This document shows, piece after piece, positions 1 through 7,425 of a stretch of 64,000 bases of DNA. Location: NCBI RefSeq assembly GCF_014649855.1, contig NZ_BMTV01000013.1:62001-126000 (forward strand). Direction: 5' to 3'. This DNA is from Streptomyces roseolus. GTDB taxonomy: Bacteria > Actinomycetota > Actinomycetes > Streptomycetales > Streptomycetaceae. Within the stretch, counting starts at the first letter, position 1, and every line of letters starts with the position of its first letter. The position numbers and the translations under genes were made by a program. The notes beneath the pieces are model-generated. The model searched no databases, was not told the origin of the DNA, and worked only from the letters and a program-made list of their open reading frames with translations.

Positions 1-1
1 G

Positions 2-373
2 CGGTACGGGGACACCCCGCAGTGGCGGCAGTACGCCGAGCGTGCGGCGGACCGCACCCCCGAGGAGTGGCAGGCCGTCCACGACGCGACGGCCGCCCTG
101 GACCGCGACCTCGCGGCAGCCCTGGACGCGGGCGTCACGCCGGGAAGCCGGGAGGCGAACGCCCTCGTCGACCGCCACCGCGCCGTCTTCGCCGCCTACT
201 TCCCGCTGACGAGGAGGATGCAGGTCTGCCTCGCCCGCATGTACGCGTCGGATCCGGGCTTCGCCGCGCACTACGACGGCGTCCGCCCGGGCCTGGCGGC
301 CTGGTTCAGCGGGATCGTGGACGCGAGTGCCCGTGCCCACGGCATCGACCCGGACACGGCGACCTGGGAGTAG
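2..373 (+). CDS. C-terminal part of a TipAS-domain (MerR/TipAL-type) regulator, partial
   Basis: The window opens inside this gene; about 123 codons remain before the TAG at 371-373. The visible protein matches the TipAS-type ligand-binding domain found at the C-terminus of MerR-family regulators such as TipAL: it begins YGDTPQW and continues with helices containing RTPEEW, LDAGVTPGS, the core helix HRAVFAAYFPL and a YDGVRPGLAAWF segment. TipAS domains bind thiopeptide-like antibiotics and let the attached MerR head activate promoters. The DNA-binding N-terminus lies outside the window, so full length, ligand and target are unknown. It could instead be a stand-alone TipAS-like protein. Family assignment is by motif recognition. 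Confidence 0.75.
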   Translation, partial: RYGDTPQWRQYAERAADRTPEEWQAVHDATAALDRDLAAALDAGVTPGSREANALVDRHRAVFAAYFPLTRRMQVCLARMYASDPGFAAHYDGVRPGLAAWFSGIVDASARAHGIDPDTATWE

Positions 374-565
374 GGCGGGGGCCTCGCTCCGGCTCGGCGA
401 CATGCCGCCACCACCCTCCCGTCGGCCAACTCCGGTCCGTACAAGCCCCGTCCACGCGTGCGGGCCGCGGGCCGGCGGAGGTGTAAGCGCTCCCGCGGGT
501 GGGGAGACACGCTCCGTCCGCGGTGATCGGCACCGCGGGCGCGACCGGAAGAAGGAGCGTCGGGG

Positions 566-772
566 ATGCCGCAGCAGGGGACCGTGAAGTGGTTCAACGC
601 GGAGAAGGGGTACGGCTTCATCGCGACGGACGGCGGTGGCGCGGACGTGTTCGTCCACTACTCCGCGATCCAGACCGACGGCTACAAGTCCCTCGACGAG
701 AACCAGCGCGTCGAGTTCGAGGTGACCCAGGGCAACAAGGGCCCGCAGGCCGAGGCGGTACGCCCGCTCTGA
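566..772 (+). CDS. Cold-shock domain protein (CspA family)
   Basis: A 68-residue single cold-shock domain. It carries the RNP1-type motif KGYGFI and the RNP2-type motif DVFVHYSAI, preceded by GTVKWFNAEKG. Proteins of this family bind single-stranded RNA or DNA and act as RNA chaperones in the cytoplasm. The start is ATG with an AAGAAGGAG ribosome site upstream. It is monocistronic and resembles the second csp at 58000-58203, but has an extra Gln-Gln near the N-terminus and a C-terminal tail ending AVRPL. That tail is encoded by the first unit of a 24-bp tandem repeat running through and past the stop codon. Confidence 0.93.
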   Translation: MPQQGTVKWFNAEKGYGFIATDGGGADVFVHYSAIQTDGYKSLDENQRVEFEVTQGNKGPQAEAVRPL

Positions 773-873
773 CTTCCGGGGCGCCCGCGCCGACTCCGGG
801 GGTACGCCCGCCCTCGCTCCCGGGGCACGCCCGCTCCGGCCTCCGGAGGGGGCGCCCGCTCTGACCTCCGGGG
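758..873 (+). repeat. Degenerate 24-bp tandem repeat overlapping the csp stop codon
   Basis: Five imperfect units start at about 758, 782, 802, 826 and 850. Each follows the pattern GTACGCCCGCTCTGAC then TTCCGGGG. The first unit contains the last codons and the TGA of the csp gene; the others are noncoding. One unit is 20 bp and the rest are 24 bp. A further weaker unit may begin at 874. The array looks like a minisatellite grown from the gene end; it also fills most of the spacer before the SDR gene. Confidence 0.75.
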
Positions 874-980
874 TACGTCCGAAGGCCCGTCCCGTCTCCG
901 CCCCGGGCCCGATCCCCCCGCGCCGGGCGACGGCATAGCGTGCTTCCCGACGGCGGATCGTCCGCCGGAGGGGAGCGGGC

Positions 981-1688
981 ATGAGCACGGCTGCGCCGGT
1001 ATCGCTGGTCACGGGCGGCAACAGGGGCATCGGCCGGGAGACCGCACGCCGGCTCGCCGGACTCGGGCACACGGTCCTGCTGTCCGCACGCCGCTTGGAG
1101 GACGCCGAACGGGCCGCCGCCGAGCCGGCCCCCGGCGTGTCCGGCACGCTGGTGCCGTGCCGGCTGGACGTCACCGACGCGGATTCCGTCCGGGCCCTCG
1201 CGCGGCGCGTGGAGGAGGAGTTCGGGCGCCTCGACGTCCTCGTGAACAACGCGGCCGTCAACTACGACACGGCCCGCAGGGCCGTCTCCGTCGACCTCGA
1301 CGAGGTCCGCCGGACCCTGGAGACCAACCTCTTCGGCGCCTGGCGGACCACGCAGGAGTTCCTGCCGCTGCTCCGGCGTTCGTCCCACGCCCGCGTGGTG
1401 AACGTCTCCAGCGAATCCGGCTCCCTGGCGGACATGTCCGGCGGCACGCCCGCCTACGGCGTCTCGAAGGCCGCCCTCAACGCCCTGACCCGCAAGCTCG
1501 CGGACGAACTGCGCGCCGAGCGGATCCTGGTCAACGCCGTCTGTCCGGGCTGGATCGCCACCGACATGGGCGGCCCGGGCGGCGCCCCCGTCGACCAGGG
1601 CGCCACCGGCATCGTCCGGGCCGCCACCCTGCCCGACTCCGGCCCCACCGGCGGCTTCTTCCGGGACGGCGAGCCCCTGCCCTGGTAG
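981..1688 (+). CDS. Short-chain dehydrogenase/reductase (SDR) family oxidoreductase
   Basis: A 235-residue classical SDR. The Rossmann motif TGGNRGIG is near residues 11-18, the NNAA motif near residue 90, and the catalytic Ser (NVSSES) and YxxxK (YGVSK) follow. The arginines after the glycine motif (SARR) suggest NADP(H) preference. The start ATG follows GGAGGGGAGCG. Length is normal. The substrate cannot be told from sequence; closest in flavour are carbonyl-reductase-like SDRs (GNRGIG, plus the GWIATDMGG lid segment). It is followed 44 bp later by an unrelated DinB gene with its own putative promoter, so it is probably monocistronic. Confidence 0.92.
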   Translation: MSTAAPVSLVTGGNRGIGRETARRLAGLGHTVLLSARRLEDAERAAAEPAPGVSGTLVPCRLDVTDADSVRALARRVEEEFGRLDVLVNNAAVNYDTARRAVSVDLDEVRRTLETNLFGAWRTTQEFLPLLRRSSHARVVNVSSESGSLADMSGGTPAYGVSKAALNALTRKLADELRAERILVNAVCPGWIATDMGGPGGAPVDQGATGIVRAATLPDSGPTGGFFRDGEPLPW

Positions 1689-1732
1689 GGCCGGGGCTTG
1701 TGGCTCCGGCCCGTGCCTGCCAGGCTCACGTC

Positions 1733-2308
1733 ATGATCGAGGACTTCGCGAAGGATCACCTCCACAACGGTCTCCGGAGGGTGCGCGAGGCGCTGCTCTG
1801 GAAGCTCGACGGCCTCGGCGAGTACGACGTCCGCCGCCCCCTGACCCCGACGGGCACCAATCTCCTCGGCCTGGTCAAGCACCTGGCGCTGCTGGAGTCC
1901 TCGTACTTCGGCATGGTCTTCGACCGCCCCTTCCCCGAGCCCCTCCCCCGCTGGGACGACCCCGCGACGCACGGCACCGACCTGTGGGCGACCGAGCACG
2001 AGACGCGCGACGAGATCGTCGACCGCTACCGCCGCGCCTGGGCCCACGCCGACGCGACGATCACCGCGCTCCCCCTCGACGCCCCCGGCCACGTCCCCTG
2101 GTGGCCCCGCCCCGACGTGCGGCTCTCCACCGTCCTGGTCCACATGCTCACCGAGACGAGCCGCCACACCGGTCACGCGGACATCCTCCGCGAACGCCTC
2201 GACGGCGTCACGGGCCTGACGGCCCAGCACGCCACCGACCGCGACGCGGCTGCCCGCGACGCCCACTACGCGCAGGTGGAACGGGCCGCGCGGGCAGCCA
2301 CCCGCTGA
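1733..2308 (+). CDS. DinB family protein
   Basis: A 191-residue DinB/YfiT-like four-helix-bundle protein. Candidate metal-ligand histidines sit in the first helix pair (LVKHLALLESSYFG) and in the last helix (ETSRHTGHADILRE), the usual HxxxH-type arrangement. Such proteins are metal-dependent and some use bacillithiol or mycothiol; the reaction here is unknown. Translation starts at the ATG at 1733 with no ribosome site. Instead CAGGCT at 1721-1726, with TTGTGG 17 bp further upstream, suggests a leaderless mRNA starting at or near the ATG. A second, distinct DinB-like gene lies at 59786-60295. Confidence 0.88.
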   Translation: MIEDFAKDHLHNGLRRVREALLWKLDGLGEYDVRRPLTPTGTNLLGLVKHLALLESSYFGMVFDRPFPEPLPRWDDPATHGTDLWATEHETRDEIVDRYRRAWAHADATITALPLDAPGHVPWWPRPDVRLSTVLVHMLTETSRHTGHADILRERLDGVTGLTAQHATDRDAAARDAHYAQVERAARAATR

Positions 2309-2410
2309 CCGGGCCGGGAGAGCCTCAGGGCTCCGGGACGAAGGCGGGGTCGACCCCCAGCGCGGCGACGCCTTCCCGTACGGAACGGTCGAACCGTTTC
2401 GGTTACGTCG

Positions 2411-2602
2411 CTACTTCTCCGAGCTGTACGCCACGAACCCGGCCCACGCGGCCGGGCCGAACGCGAGACGAGGGCCCTCGGTGTTCTTGGAGTCGCGGAC
2501 GTGGACGGTGCCGGGAGTGGTGGCGACTTCGACGCACGTTTCGCCGTTGCCACCGTTGCTGTAGCTGCTCTTGAACCAATCCAGTTCGGGCGCGCCGATC
2601 AT
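2411..2602 (-). CDS. DUF397 domain protein (AbaA/WhiJ-locus small partner)
   Basis: A 63-residue protein starting MIGAPELDWFKSSYSNG, with the hallmark WFKSSYSN and CVEVA segments and a FGPAAWAGFVA C-terminus, all typical of DUF397. The ATG at 2602 overlaps the TGA of the upstream XRE gene (ATGA), indicating translational coupling. In streptomycetes such genes sit beside XRE/DUF5753 regulators and RsbW-like ATPases in many paralogous loci of the whiJ/abaA type, linked to control of development. Its molecular role is not established; an antitoxin-like or regulator-binding role has been proposed for the family. A longer in-frame reading upstream is rejected because that region codes for the XRE protein. 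Confidence 0.92.
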   Translation of the reverse strand: MIGAPELDWFKSSYSNGGNGETCVEVATTPGTVHVRDSKNTEGPRLAFGPAAWAGFVAYSSEK

Positions 2603-3465
2603 GTCTCTCCCAGCAGCTGTTCGATGAAGTCCCGCGACTCCGCTGGAGTGAGGGCCATGGATCGGATGATGCCATAGCGCAGGTCCAGGAGCCGGAGGCG
2701 TTTCGGGTCGGACACCGGGCGGCCGCCGAAGTCGGCGTCCATACGCCCCACCGCCGTACCGTCCCCGAACTTCAGGATCTCGATCACTCCGCTCGTTCCG
2801 GGATGGTCGGCGCACCCGGTCGGCATCACTTGGAGCGAAACATGAGGCAACTCGCTCACCTCCAGCAGGTGCTCCAGCTGACGACGCAGCACCATTCTCC
2901 CGCCGACGGGCCTCCTCAGCGACACCTCTTCCTGCACAAAGCTGAACTCGGGCGCCGGGACCTTCCGCAGCACCGCACGGCGACCCTCGCGCGCTACGGA
3001 GTACCGCTCCAGCTGTTCGGGGGTGTACGCCGGACGCCAGGTCCGCATCATCGCCTGTGAGAACTCGTCCGTCTGTAGCAGTCCATGAACGTCAAAGTTC
3101 GTGTACATGCAGAACTCGACCGCCCGCCTCTCCAGCTTCGCAAGGTCCCGGATCGGCTTCGGGTAGCGGATCTCCGAGGTGTCCTGCTTCATGTCCGCAA
3201 GGAGCCCATCCGCGCCAAGGACCTCGTCCGCCTTGTCCAGGAACTCCGGCCTCGGGATCCGGTCACCCCGCTCCAGCTTGCGGATCATGTCCTCGCCGTA
3301 ACCCGTCCGCTCGCCCAACTCCGCCGCGCTCAGCCCTTTCGCCTCGCGCCACGTCTTGAGATGGCGACCGACCGTGGCCAGGACGGCCTTCCCGGGCTCG
3401 TCGCCGGGGTCCACCTCCCAGCCCGCGTCCTCGACGACGACACCGTCCACCTCGTCCACGCTCAT
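2599..3465 (-). CDS. XRE-family HTH regulator with DUF5753 domain (whiJ-like)
   Basis: A 288-residue protein. An N-terminal helix-turn-helix spans about residues 31-90 (GRHLKTWREAKGLSAAELG, then YGEDMIRKLERG). A C-terminal DUF5753 domain follows (GLLQTDEF, SFVQEEVSLRR, SLQVMPTG, LRYGIIRSMALTPAES). This is the DNA-binding member of whiJ/abaA-like loci, predicted to act as a repressor. The start ATG follows AGGAGGT. It is co-transcribed and translationally coupled with the DUF397 gene and divergent from the HATPase gene at 3609. Three GACAGT elements in the shared promoter region are candidate operators. This is one of several such paralogues usual in Streptomyces; which developmental branch it serves cannot be read from sequence. 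Confidence 0.93.
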   Translation of the reverse strand: MSVDEVDGVVVEDAGWEVDPGDEPGKAVLATVGRHLKTWREAKGLSAAELGERTGYGEDMIRKLERGDRIPRPEFLDKADEVLGADGLLADMKQDTSEIRYPKPIRDLAKLERRAVEFCMYTNFDVHGLLQTDEFSQAMMRTWRPAYTPEQLERYSVAREGRRAVLRKVPAPEFSFVQEEVSLRRPVGGRMVLRRQLEHLLEVSELPHVSLQVMPTGCADHPGTSGVIEILKFGDGTAVGRMDADFGGRPVSDPKRLRLLDLRYGIIRSMALTPAESRDFIEQLLGET

Positions 3466-3512
3466 GCGTGCCCACCTCCTTGTGGCGGCCCTCTACCCGG
3501 AGCGCGGCCCGA

Positions 3513-3548
3513 GACAGTCGAGACAAGACGGGACAGTCCCTGGACAGT
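3513..3548. promoter_or_regulatory. GACAGT repeats in the XRE/HATPase divergent promoter region
   Basis: GACAGT occurs at 3513-3518, 3532-3537 and 3543-3548, with a related GACAAG at 3522-3527. The spacings are roughly one helical turn. They lie in the 143-bp gap between the divergent XRE and HATPase genes, so they are candidate binding sites for the XRE protein. This is an inference from position and repetition only. Confidence 0.5.
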
Positions 3549-3608
3549 AACCGTACGTAAGGGCGTTTCTGGTGCGCAGCGTAGGCACCGCCCCTCACGC
3601 TTGGTCGC

Positions 3609-4028
3609 ATGAACCCCGAAAGCAGCCAACTCATGGCGACCGCACGCCACTTCACCCTTCAGCTTTCCTCGACGCCCAGAGGGGCGCGGTTGGCCAGGCT
3701 GCTCGCCGGCGAGCAGCTGCGTTCCTGGGGGCTGGAGCACATGGTCGAGGCGGTGGAGCAGGTCGTGGCCGAGCTGGCGAACAACGCGGTGACGCACGGG
3801 CACGTGCCGGGGAGGGATTTCAGGGTGCGGGTCGTCGCGACCGGCGCGGTGGTGCGGGTCGAGGTGACGGACACGCGGGGTGACGACGTGCCCCGTCCCG
3901 AGGAGGCCTCCCCCGACGCCGAGAGCGGACGCGGGCTCCTGCTCGTCGGGGCGCTGGCCCGGGGGTGGGGAGTGCGGCAGGGGCCCGCTCCGCAGAAGAC
4001 CGTCTGGGCCGAACTCCCCCTGCCGTGA
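3609..4028 (+). CDS. RsbW-like ATP-binding protein (anti-sigma-factor-type HATPase)
   Basis: A 139-residue HATPase_c_2 protein. The N-box is VAELANNAVTHG at about residues 52-63. The G1-type region is VEVTDTRG, and the G2-type segment is ESGRGLLLVGALARGWG. These small GHKL ATPases include serine kinases that phosphorylate anti-anti-sigma factors. The gene is divergent from the XRE-DUF397 pair and completes the whiJ/abaA-type trio. TAGGCA near 3582 may be its -10 box; no strong ribosome site is visible. Sigma-factor partner unknown. Confidence 0.9.
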   Translation: MNPESSQLMATARHFTLQLSSTPRGARLARLLAGEQLRSWGLEHMVEAVEQVVAELANNAVTHGHVPGRDFRVRVVATGAVVRVEVTDTRGDDVPRPEEASPDAESGRGLLLVGALARGWGVRQGPAPQKTVWAELPLP

Positions 4029-4101
4029 GGGCTTTCCCGCGTCGTGGGGGCTCGCGTCGCGGCGGTGCGCGACGTAAAAAGAAAATCCCGGGGAAAGCCC
4101 T
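4028..4101 (+). terminator. Nested hairpin terminator after the HATPase gene
   Basis: A perfect 11-bp inverted repeat (AGGGCTTTCCC at 4028-4038, GGGAAAGCCCT at 4091-4101) encloses a second hairpin, CGTCGCG at 4055-4061 and CGCGACG at 4068-4074. The inner hairpin is followed by TAAAAAGAAAA rather than a T-run. The outer arm begins at the HATPase stop codon. It probably ends that transcript, or insulates the next gene. Confidence 0.5.
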
Positions 4102-4290
4102 ACCCAACCCCTCCAGCCTCCCCGCCGGAGCCCCGTCACTCTCCTGGGTGATCTGTGGCAACTGGGCTGGATTCGGGGCGGGTTGCGTGGCATATGCTCC
4201 AGCCACCACTCCACTTGAAATGCGACGGCCCCCGGCGGGACTGGCATCCCGGCCGAGGGCCTGACCAACGAGGAAGTAGACCTCTTCCCG

Positions 4291-5160
4291 ATGGCTTCCG
4301 TGCACCCTAACGCGCGCCCGCACGACCGTGGGCTCATTCACCGCAACGTCCGGCTCACCAGCCGCTACGTCGTCATCAGCAACGACCTCGCCCAGCACCC
4401 GGATCTGACGATCCCGGCGGTCGGGCTCGCCGTCATCATCCAGTCGCTGCCCGCCGGTGCGTCCGTCGGGATCAAGGCGCTCGCCGCCCGTACCAAGGGG
4501 CTGAGCGAGATGAAGATCGCGGCGGCCCTGCGGGAGCTGGAGGCGGCCGGCTTCCTCTCGCGGACCCGGGAGCGGCTGCCGGACGGGCGGTTCATCCCGC
4601 GCACGATCTCGTACAACCGGCCGGGGGCTGAGCCCCGTGCCGTACGGGAGACTCCGGAGGCCGAAGAGACCCCGGAGATCCAGGAGGAACCAGAGGCACC
4701 CGAGGTCCCCCAGGCCCAGGAGGAGCCTCCGGCCCCAAAAGCCCTTGAGCGGCTGTCGGTCCCAACGGCAGCCGCACCGACGCGGTCACTCCTTCCCGAG
4801 CGGCACCGCGCCGCCGCCGCGCTCCTCGCCGGGCTGCGGGGGCGGGAGCCCCGGTTGCTGCTGTCGGAGCGGGACGTGCGGCGGCTCGCGCCGGGGGTGA
4901 CCGAGTGGCTGGAGCGCGGGGCGCATCCCGAGGCGGTGAGCCGTACGCTCTGCGCCGACCTCCCCCACGACCTCGCGCATCCGGCGGGGCTCCTGGCGTA
5001 CCGGCTGGCGGCGCTCGTGCCGCCGCCCCTCCCCGCCGGGCCCGTCGCCCCGCCGCCCCCCGACCCCTTCCAGAACTGCGACGACTGCGACCGCGCCTTC
5101 CGCGCGCCGGAACCGGGCCGGTGCCGCGCGTGCGCGAGCACGGCCGCGGCCGCCGCCTAG
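4291..5160 (+). CDS. Winged-helix/HTH domain protein with a C-terminal CxxC pair
   Basis: A 289-residue protein. Residues about 20-110 form a winged helix-turn-helix (LTIPAVGLAVIIQSL, GIKALAARTKGLSEMKIAAALRE, LEAAGFLSR), similar to MarR-like or plasmid-replication-type DNA-binding folds common in Streptomyces. A Glu/Pro-rich linker (about 115-160) leads to a conserved helical domain. The tail carries NCDDCDRAF and RCRAC, a likely zinc-binding four-cysteine knuckle. The start ATG follows GAGGAAG. It is monocistronic, with a CATATG box near 4191 that could be a -10 element. Its target and role are not known. Confidence 0.85.
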   Translation: MASVHPNARPHDRGLIHRNVRLTSRYVVISNDLAQHPDLTIPAVGLAVIIQSLPAGASVGIKALAARTKGLSEMKIAAALRELEAAGFLSRTRERLPDGRFIPRTISYNRPGAEPRAVRETPEAEETPEIQEEPEAPEVPQAQEEPPAPKALERLSVPTAAAPTRSLLPERHRAAAALLAGLRGREPRLLLSERDVRRLAPGVTEWLERGAHPEAVSRTLCADLPHDLAHPAGLLAYRLAALVPPPLPAGPVAPPPPDPFQNCDDCDRAFRAPEPGRCRACASTAAAAA

Positions 5161-5282
5161 GCCGGTCCGACCGGTCACGGTGTCGGGTCGGCGGCCCGGT
5201 GGTCGGGGTTTCCCCCCCGCCCGCCAGTGGATCTCCACGAAGCACAGGACGGCGGCGGAACCGCCCAGGACGGCGAGGTGCG

Positions 5283-5774
5283 TCAGAACGGAGAGCCGGC
5301 GTCGGAGGGCCGGGGGCGGGCCGCCGGTCCTGACTCGACGGCGCGACGTCCCCGTGCCTTCGCGAGGGTTCCGGCGACGAGCGCCACCAGCAGAAGCGCA
5401 AGGCCCATGAAGATCACGGGGTTCACCCAGTCCGGCACCAGCTCGGTTCCGGCGCCGTCCGACGTGACGCACCGCGTGCTGAGCGGCAACGTCCATCGCG
5501 TCACCACGTGGTCCCCCCGGGCTCCCTTCGACGCGCACATCTGGTCCGGGTCCAGGACGTGGAACCCCGACATCACACCCCACGAGTAGGCGCCGTACGC
5601 CCCCGCGCCGCCCAGAACCGCCGCCAGGACACAGGTGGTGAAGCGGGGAAGCCGCCCGGACAGGACCGGCCGCCGGGTACAGGCCCTCCAGGCGAGCGGG
5701 ACGGCGGTGCACAGCACGACACACGGCGCCAGGAAGGGCCCGAAGACCAGGACGAAGAACAGGAACTCCCACAT
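5283..5774 (-). CDS. Small integral membrane protein, unknown function
   Basis: A 163-residue protein with three likely membrane segments: residues about 3-28 (FLFFVLVFGPFLAPCVVLC), about 45-68 (TTCVLAAVLGGAGAYGAYSWG) and about 120-137 (VIFMGLALLLVALVAG). Between the second and third lies an outside loop of about 50 residues with two cysteines (DQMCAS, TRCVTS) that could form a disulfide. The C-terminus is basic and Pro-rich. No family recognised. Convergent with the preceding winged-helix gene and divergent from the HEAT-repeat gene. Confidence 0.75.
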   Translation of the reverse strand: MWEFLFFVLVFGPFLAPCVVLCTAVPLAWRACTRRPVLSGRLPRFTTCVLAAVLGGAGAYGAYSWGVMSGFHVLDPDQMCASKGARGDHVVTRWTLPLSTRCVTSDGAGTELVPDWVNPVIFMGLALLLVALVAGTLAKARGRRAVESGPAARPRPSDAGSPF

Positions 5775-5884
5775 GCCCGCTCAGATACCGCACAGGCGCG
5801 GTCGGTTCCGCCGCTCCGCCCACGCGCTCCGCCCGATCGCTCCACCCCGGCCGGACGTCCGGAAGGTCCTCCAGGGCACGGCAC

Positions 5885-5890
5885 TAGCAT
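5885..5890 (+). promoter_or_regulatory. Putative -10 box for a leaderless transcript
   Basis: TAGCAT lies exactly 6 nt before the ATG of the HEAT-repeat gene, and no ribosome site is present. This geometry places the transcription start at the A of the ATG. The same arrangement occurs before 1733 and 59376. Confidence 0.5.
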
Positions 5891-5896
5891 CGCCGC

Positions 5897-6862
5897 ATGG
5901 CGACCTTCGTGCACCTGACGCCCGCCGCCCGCGCGGCGGCGATCCGGCGGAGCGGGATCAAGGCCGGGGGCGAGCGGGGCGGCGTCCACCTCTTCCCGGT
6001 GCTCCCCTCGTACGCGCTGACGCACCAGTGGCTGCGGGAGCTGGCGCGTCGACCCGGCCCCCGGGGGATCGTCGCCGTGCAGGTGCGGCTGCCGGACGGG
6101 GAGCCGGTGGCGGTGGGGCGGTACGGGCGAAGCCGGGAGGACGTCACCGCGGCCGAAGCCGTCCGGCGGATACGGGAGTTGGGGGACGGGGCGCTCGGGT
6201 GGGAGGTGTTCCTGCCCCGGGCCGTCGCGCGGGGCGAGGTGCGGCAGGTGCGGGCGGTGCGGCAGGTCGCCGGGTGGCGGCACTTCCCCGGGGCGCACGG
6301 GGTCGCGCCGTGCGTGTGCGCGGGGTGCGTCCAGCCCGGCGCGTACGGGTCCCGGCGGCTGCGGGAGCGGCGGCCGCACCCGATGGACGGGCCCGCGCCC
6401 GCCTCGCGCGTCCTCCTCGCCCGCCTCGACCGGGCCGAGGCGCGGGCGGACACGGTCGCGCTGCGGGACACGCTCCGCTGGTACGGGCTCCGCCGGCGCG
6501 GGCCGGTGGAGCGGCTCGCGCCGCTCGCGGCCCACCCGGACGCCGGCATCCGGCAGGAACTCGCGCGGGCGGTGGCCCCCTGGTCGACGCCCGGGGCGGA
6601 CCGGCTGCTGGCCGAGCTGGCGGGGGACGCCGAGACCGCCGTCCGGGTGAGCGTCGCCGAGGCCGTCGCCCACCGGCGTACCGAGGCCGCCGCCCTCCTC
6701 CTCACCGTCCTCGGCCGCGACCCCTCCCCCGCCGTCCGCGAGGCCGCCGCCGAAGGGCTCGTCGCGTGCGGCACGCCTGCCGCCACCGCTGTGCTCGCGC
6801 TGCTCGCGGACGATCCCGACGCGTCCGTGCGCACGACCGTGGCCCTGCTCACGGAGGAGTGA
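5897..6862 (+). CDS. HEAT-repeat domain protein
   Basis: A 321-residue protein. The N-terminal half (about 1-160) opens MATFVHLTPAARAAAIRRSGI and contains a cysteine-containing segment CVCAGCVQPGAYG near residues 138-150, which could bind a metal. The C-terminal half (about 205-320) has at least three HEAT/PBS-lyase-like helical repeats, for example LAPLAAHPDAGIRQELARA, LAGDAETAVRVSVAEAVA and LGRDPSPAVREAAAEGL. HEAT repeats are protein-interaction scaffolds. A role cannot be assigned; the N-terminal domain resembles proteins annotated only as HEAT-repeat proteins in Streptomyces. Likely leaderless and monocistronic. Confidence 0.85.
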   Translation: MATFVHLTPAARAAAIRRSGIKAGGERGGVHLFPVLPSYALTHQWLRELARRPGPRGIVAVQVRLPDGEPVAVGRYGRSREDVTAAEAVRRIRELGDGALGWEVFLPRAVARGEVRQVRAVRQVAGWRHFPGAHGVAPCVCAGCVQPGAYGSRRLRERRPHPMDGPAPASRVLLARLDRAEARADTVALRDTLRWYGLRRRGPVERLAPLAAHPDAGIRQELARAVAPWSTPGADRLLAELAGDAETAVRVSVAEAVAHRRTEAAALLLTVLGRDPSPAVREAAAEGLVACGTPAATAVLALLADDPDASVRTTVALLTEE

Positions 6863-6941
6863 GCGGGCCCGGCCCGCCGGCGCGGCGGGCGGTACCCGCC
6901 GTTCCGCCCACGCCCCGCCCCGGGAGCGCCTGACGATCCTG

Positions 6942-6992
6942 CCGGACGGCACGCGAGAACCCGACTCCGAGCCCGGACGGCACGCGAGAACC
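6942..6992. repeat. Two 31-bp tandem direct repeats
   Basis: The block CCGGACGGCACGCGAGAACC occurs at 6942-6961 and again at 6973-6992, each followed by a GA(C)TCCGAGCCCGG segment. They sit at the start of a 563-bp noncoding interval (6863-7425) between the HEAT-repeat and aminopeptidase genes. Confidence 0.7.
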
Positions 6993-7010
6993 GATCCGAG
7001 CCCGGCGGGC

Positions 7011-7197
7011 CGGAGGGAGTACGTCCGGCGGACACCCCCGGAAGACGTCCACCGCCCGAACCACCGCGGCAAGCACCTCCCCAGCGCGCACGCGGACGGC
7101 GTCCGCCGGGCGCCCCACCGGAGGGAGTACGTCCGCCGAGCCACCGCACACGGGCGGCATCCGCCGGGCATCCGCCGGAGGGAATGCGTCCGCCGAG
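7011..7197. repeat. Three dispersed CGGAGGGA(G/A)T(A/G)CGTCCG repeats
   Basis: Near-identical 20-bp blocks (CGGAGGGAGTACGTCCGSCG) occur at 7011-7030, 7119-7138 and 7176-7195 (the last as GGAATGCG). Several extra GTCCGCCGGG pieces lie between them. No gene is visible in this interval. Promoter-like TTGACG follows at 7249-7254, and the aminopeptidase start is at 7426, so the rest is leader. Confidence 0.65.
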
Positions 7198-7425
7198 TCG
7201 CCGCCCCGAGGCGTCCGTTCAGCGAACACCCCTGACCGGAATCAGGTCTTGACGGGACATCGTCATGTCACTGAGCATTCAGCAACGCACACCGGCCGTA
7301 GGGATCCCCGACACACCCCTGCGCCCCGCGCGTGCCACCCGTACAGCTCCAACGCCTCGCGTCACCCACGGCGCGAGGCGCTCGCACGTTCCGTCCCATC
7401 CCCGTTCGGAATCCGGAGCCCCCAC

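Noticed and set aside
758..873. CRISPR-like array in the csp repeat region
   Set aside because: Units are contiguous and degenerate with no unique spacers and no cas genes nearby. It is a tandem repeat.
1157..2308. A 383-residue frame fusing part of the SDR region to the DinB protein
   Set aside because: The first 190 residues are Arg/Pro-rich shadow of the SDR gene; the DinB homology starts exactly at the ATG at 1733.
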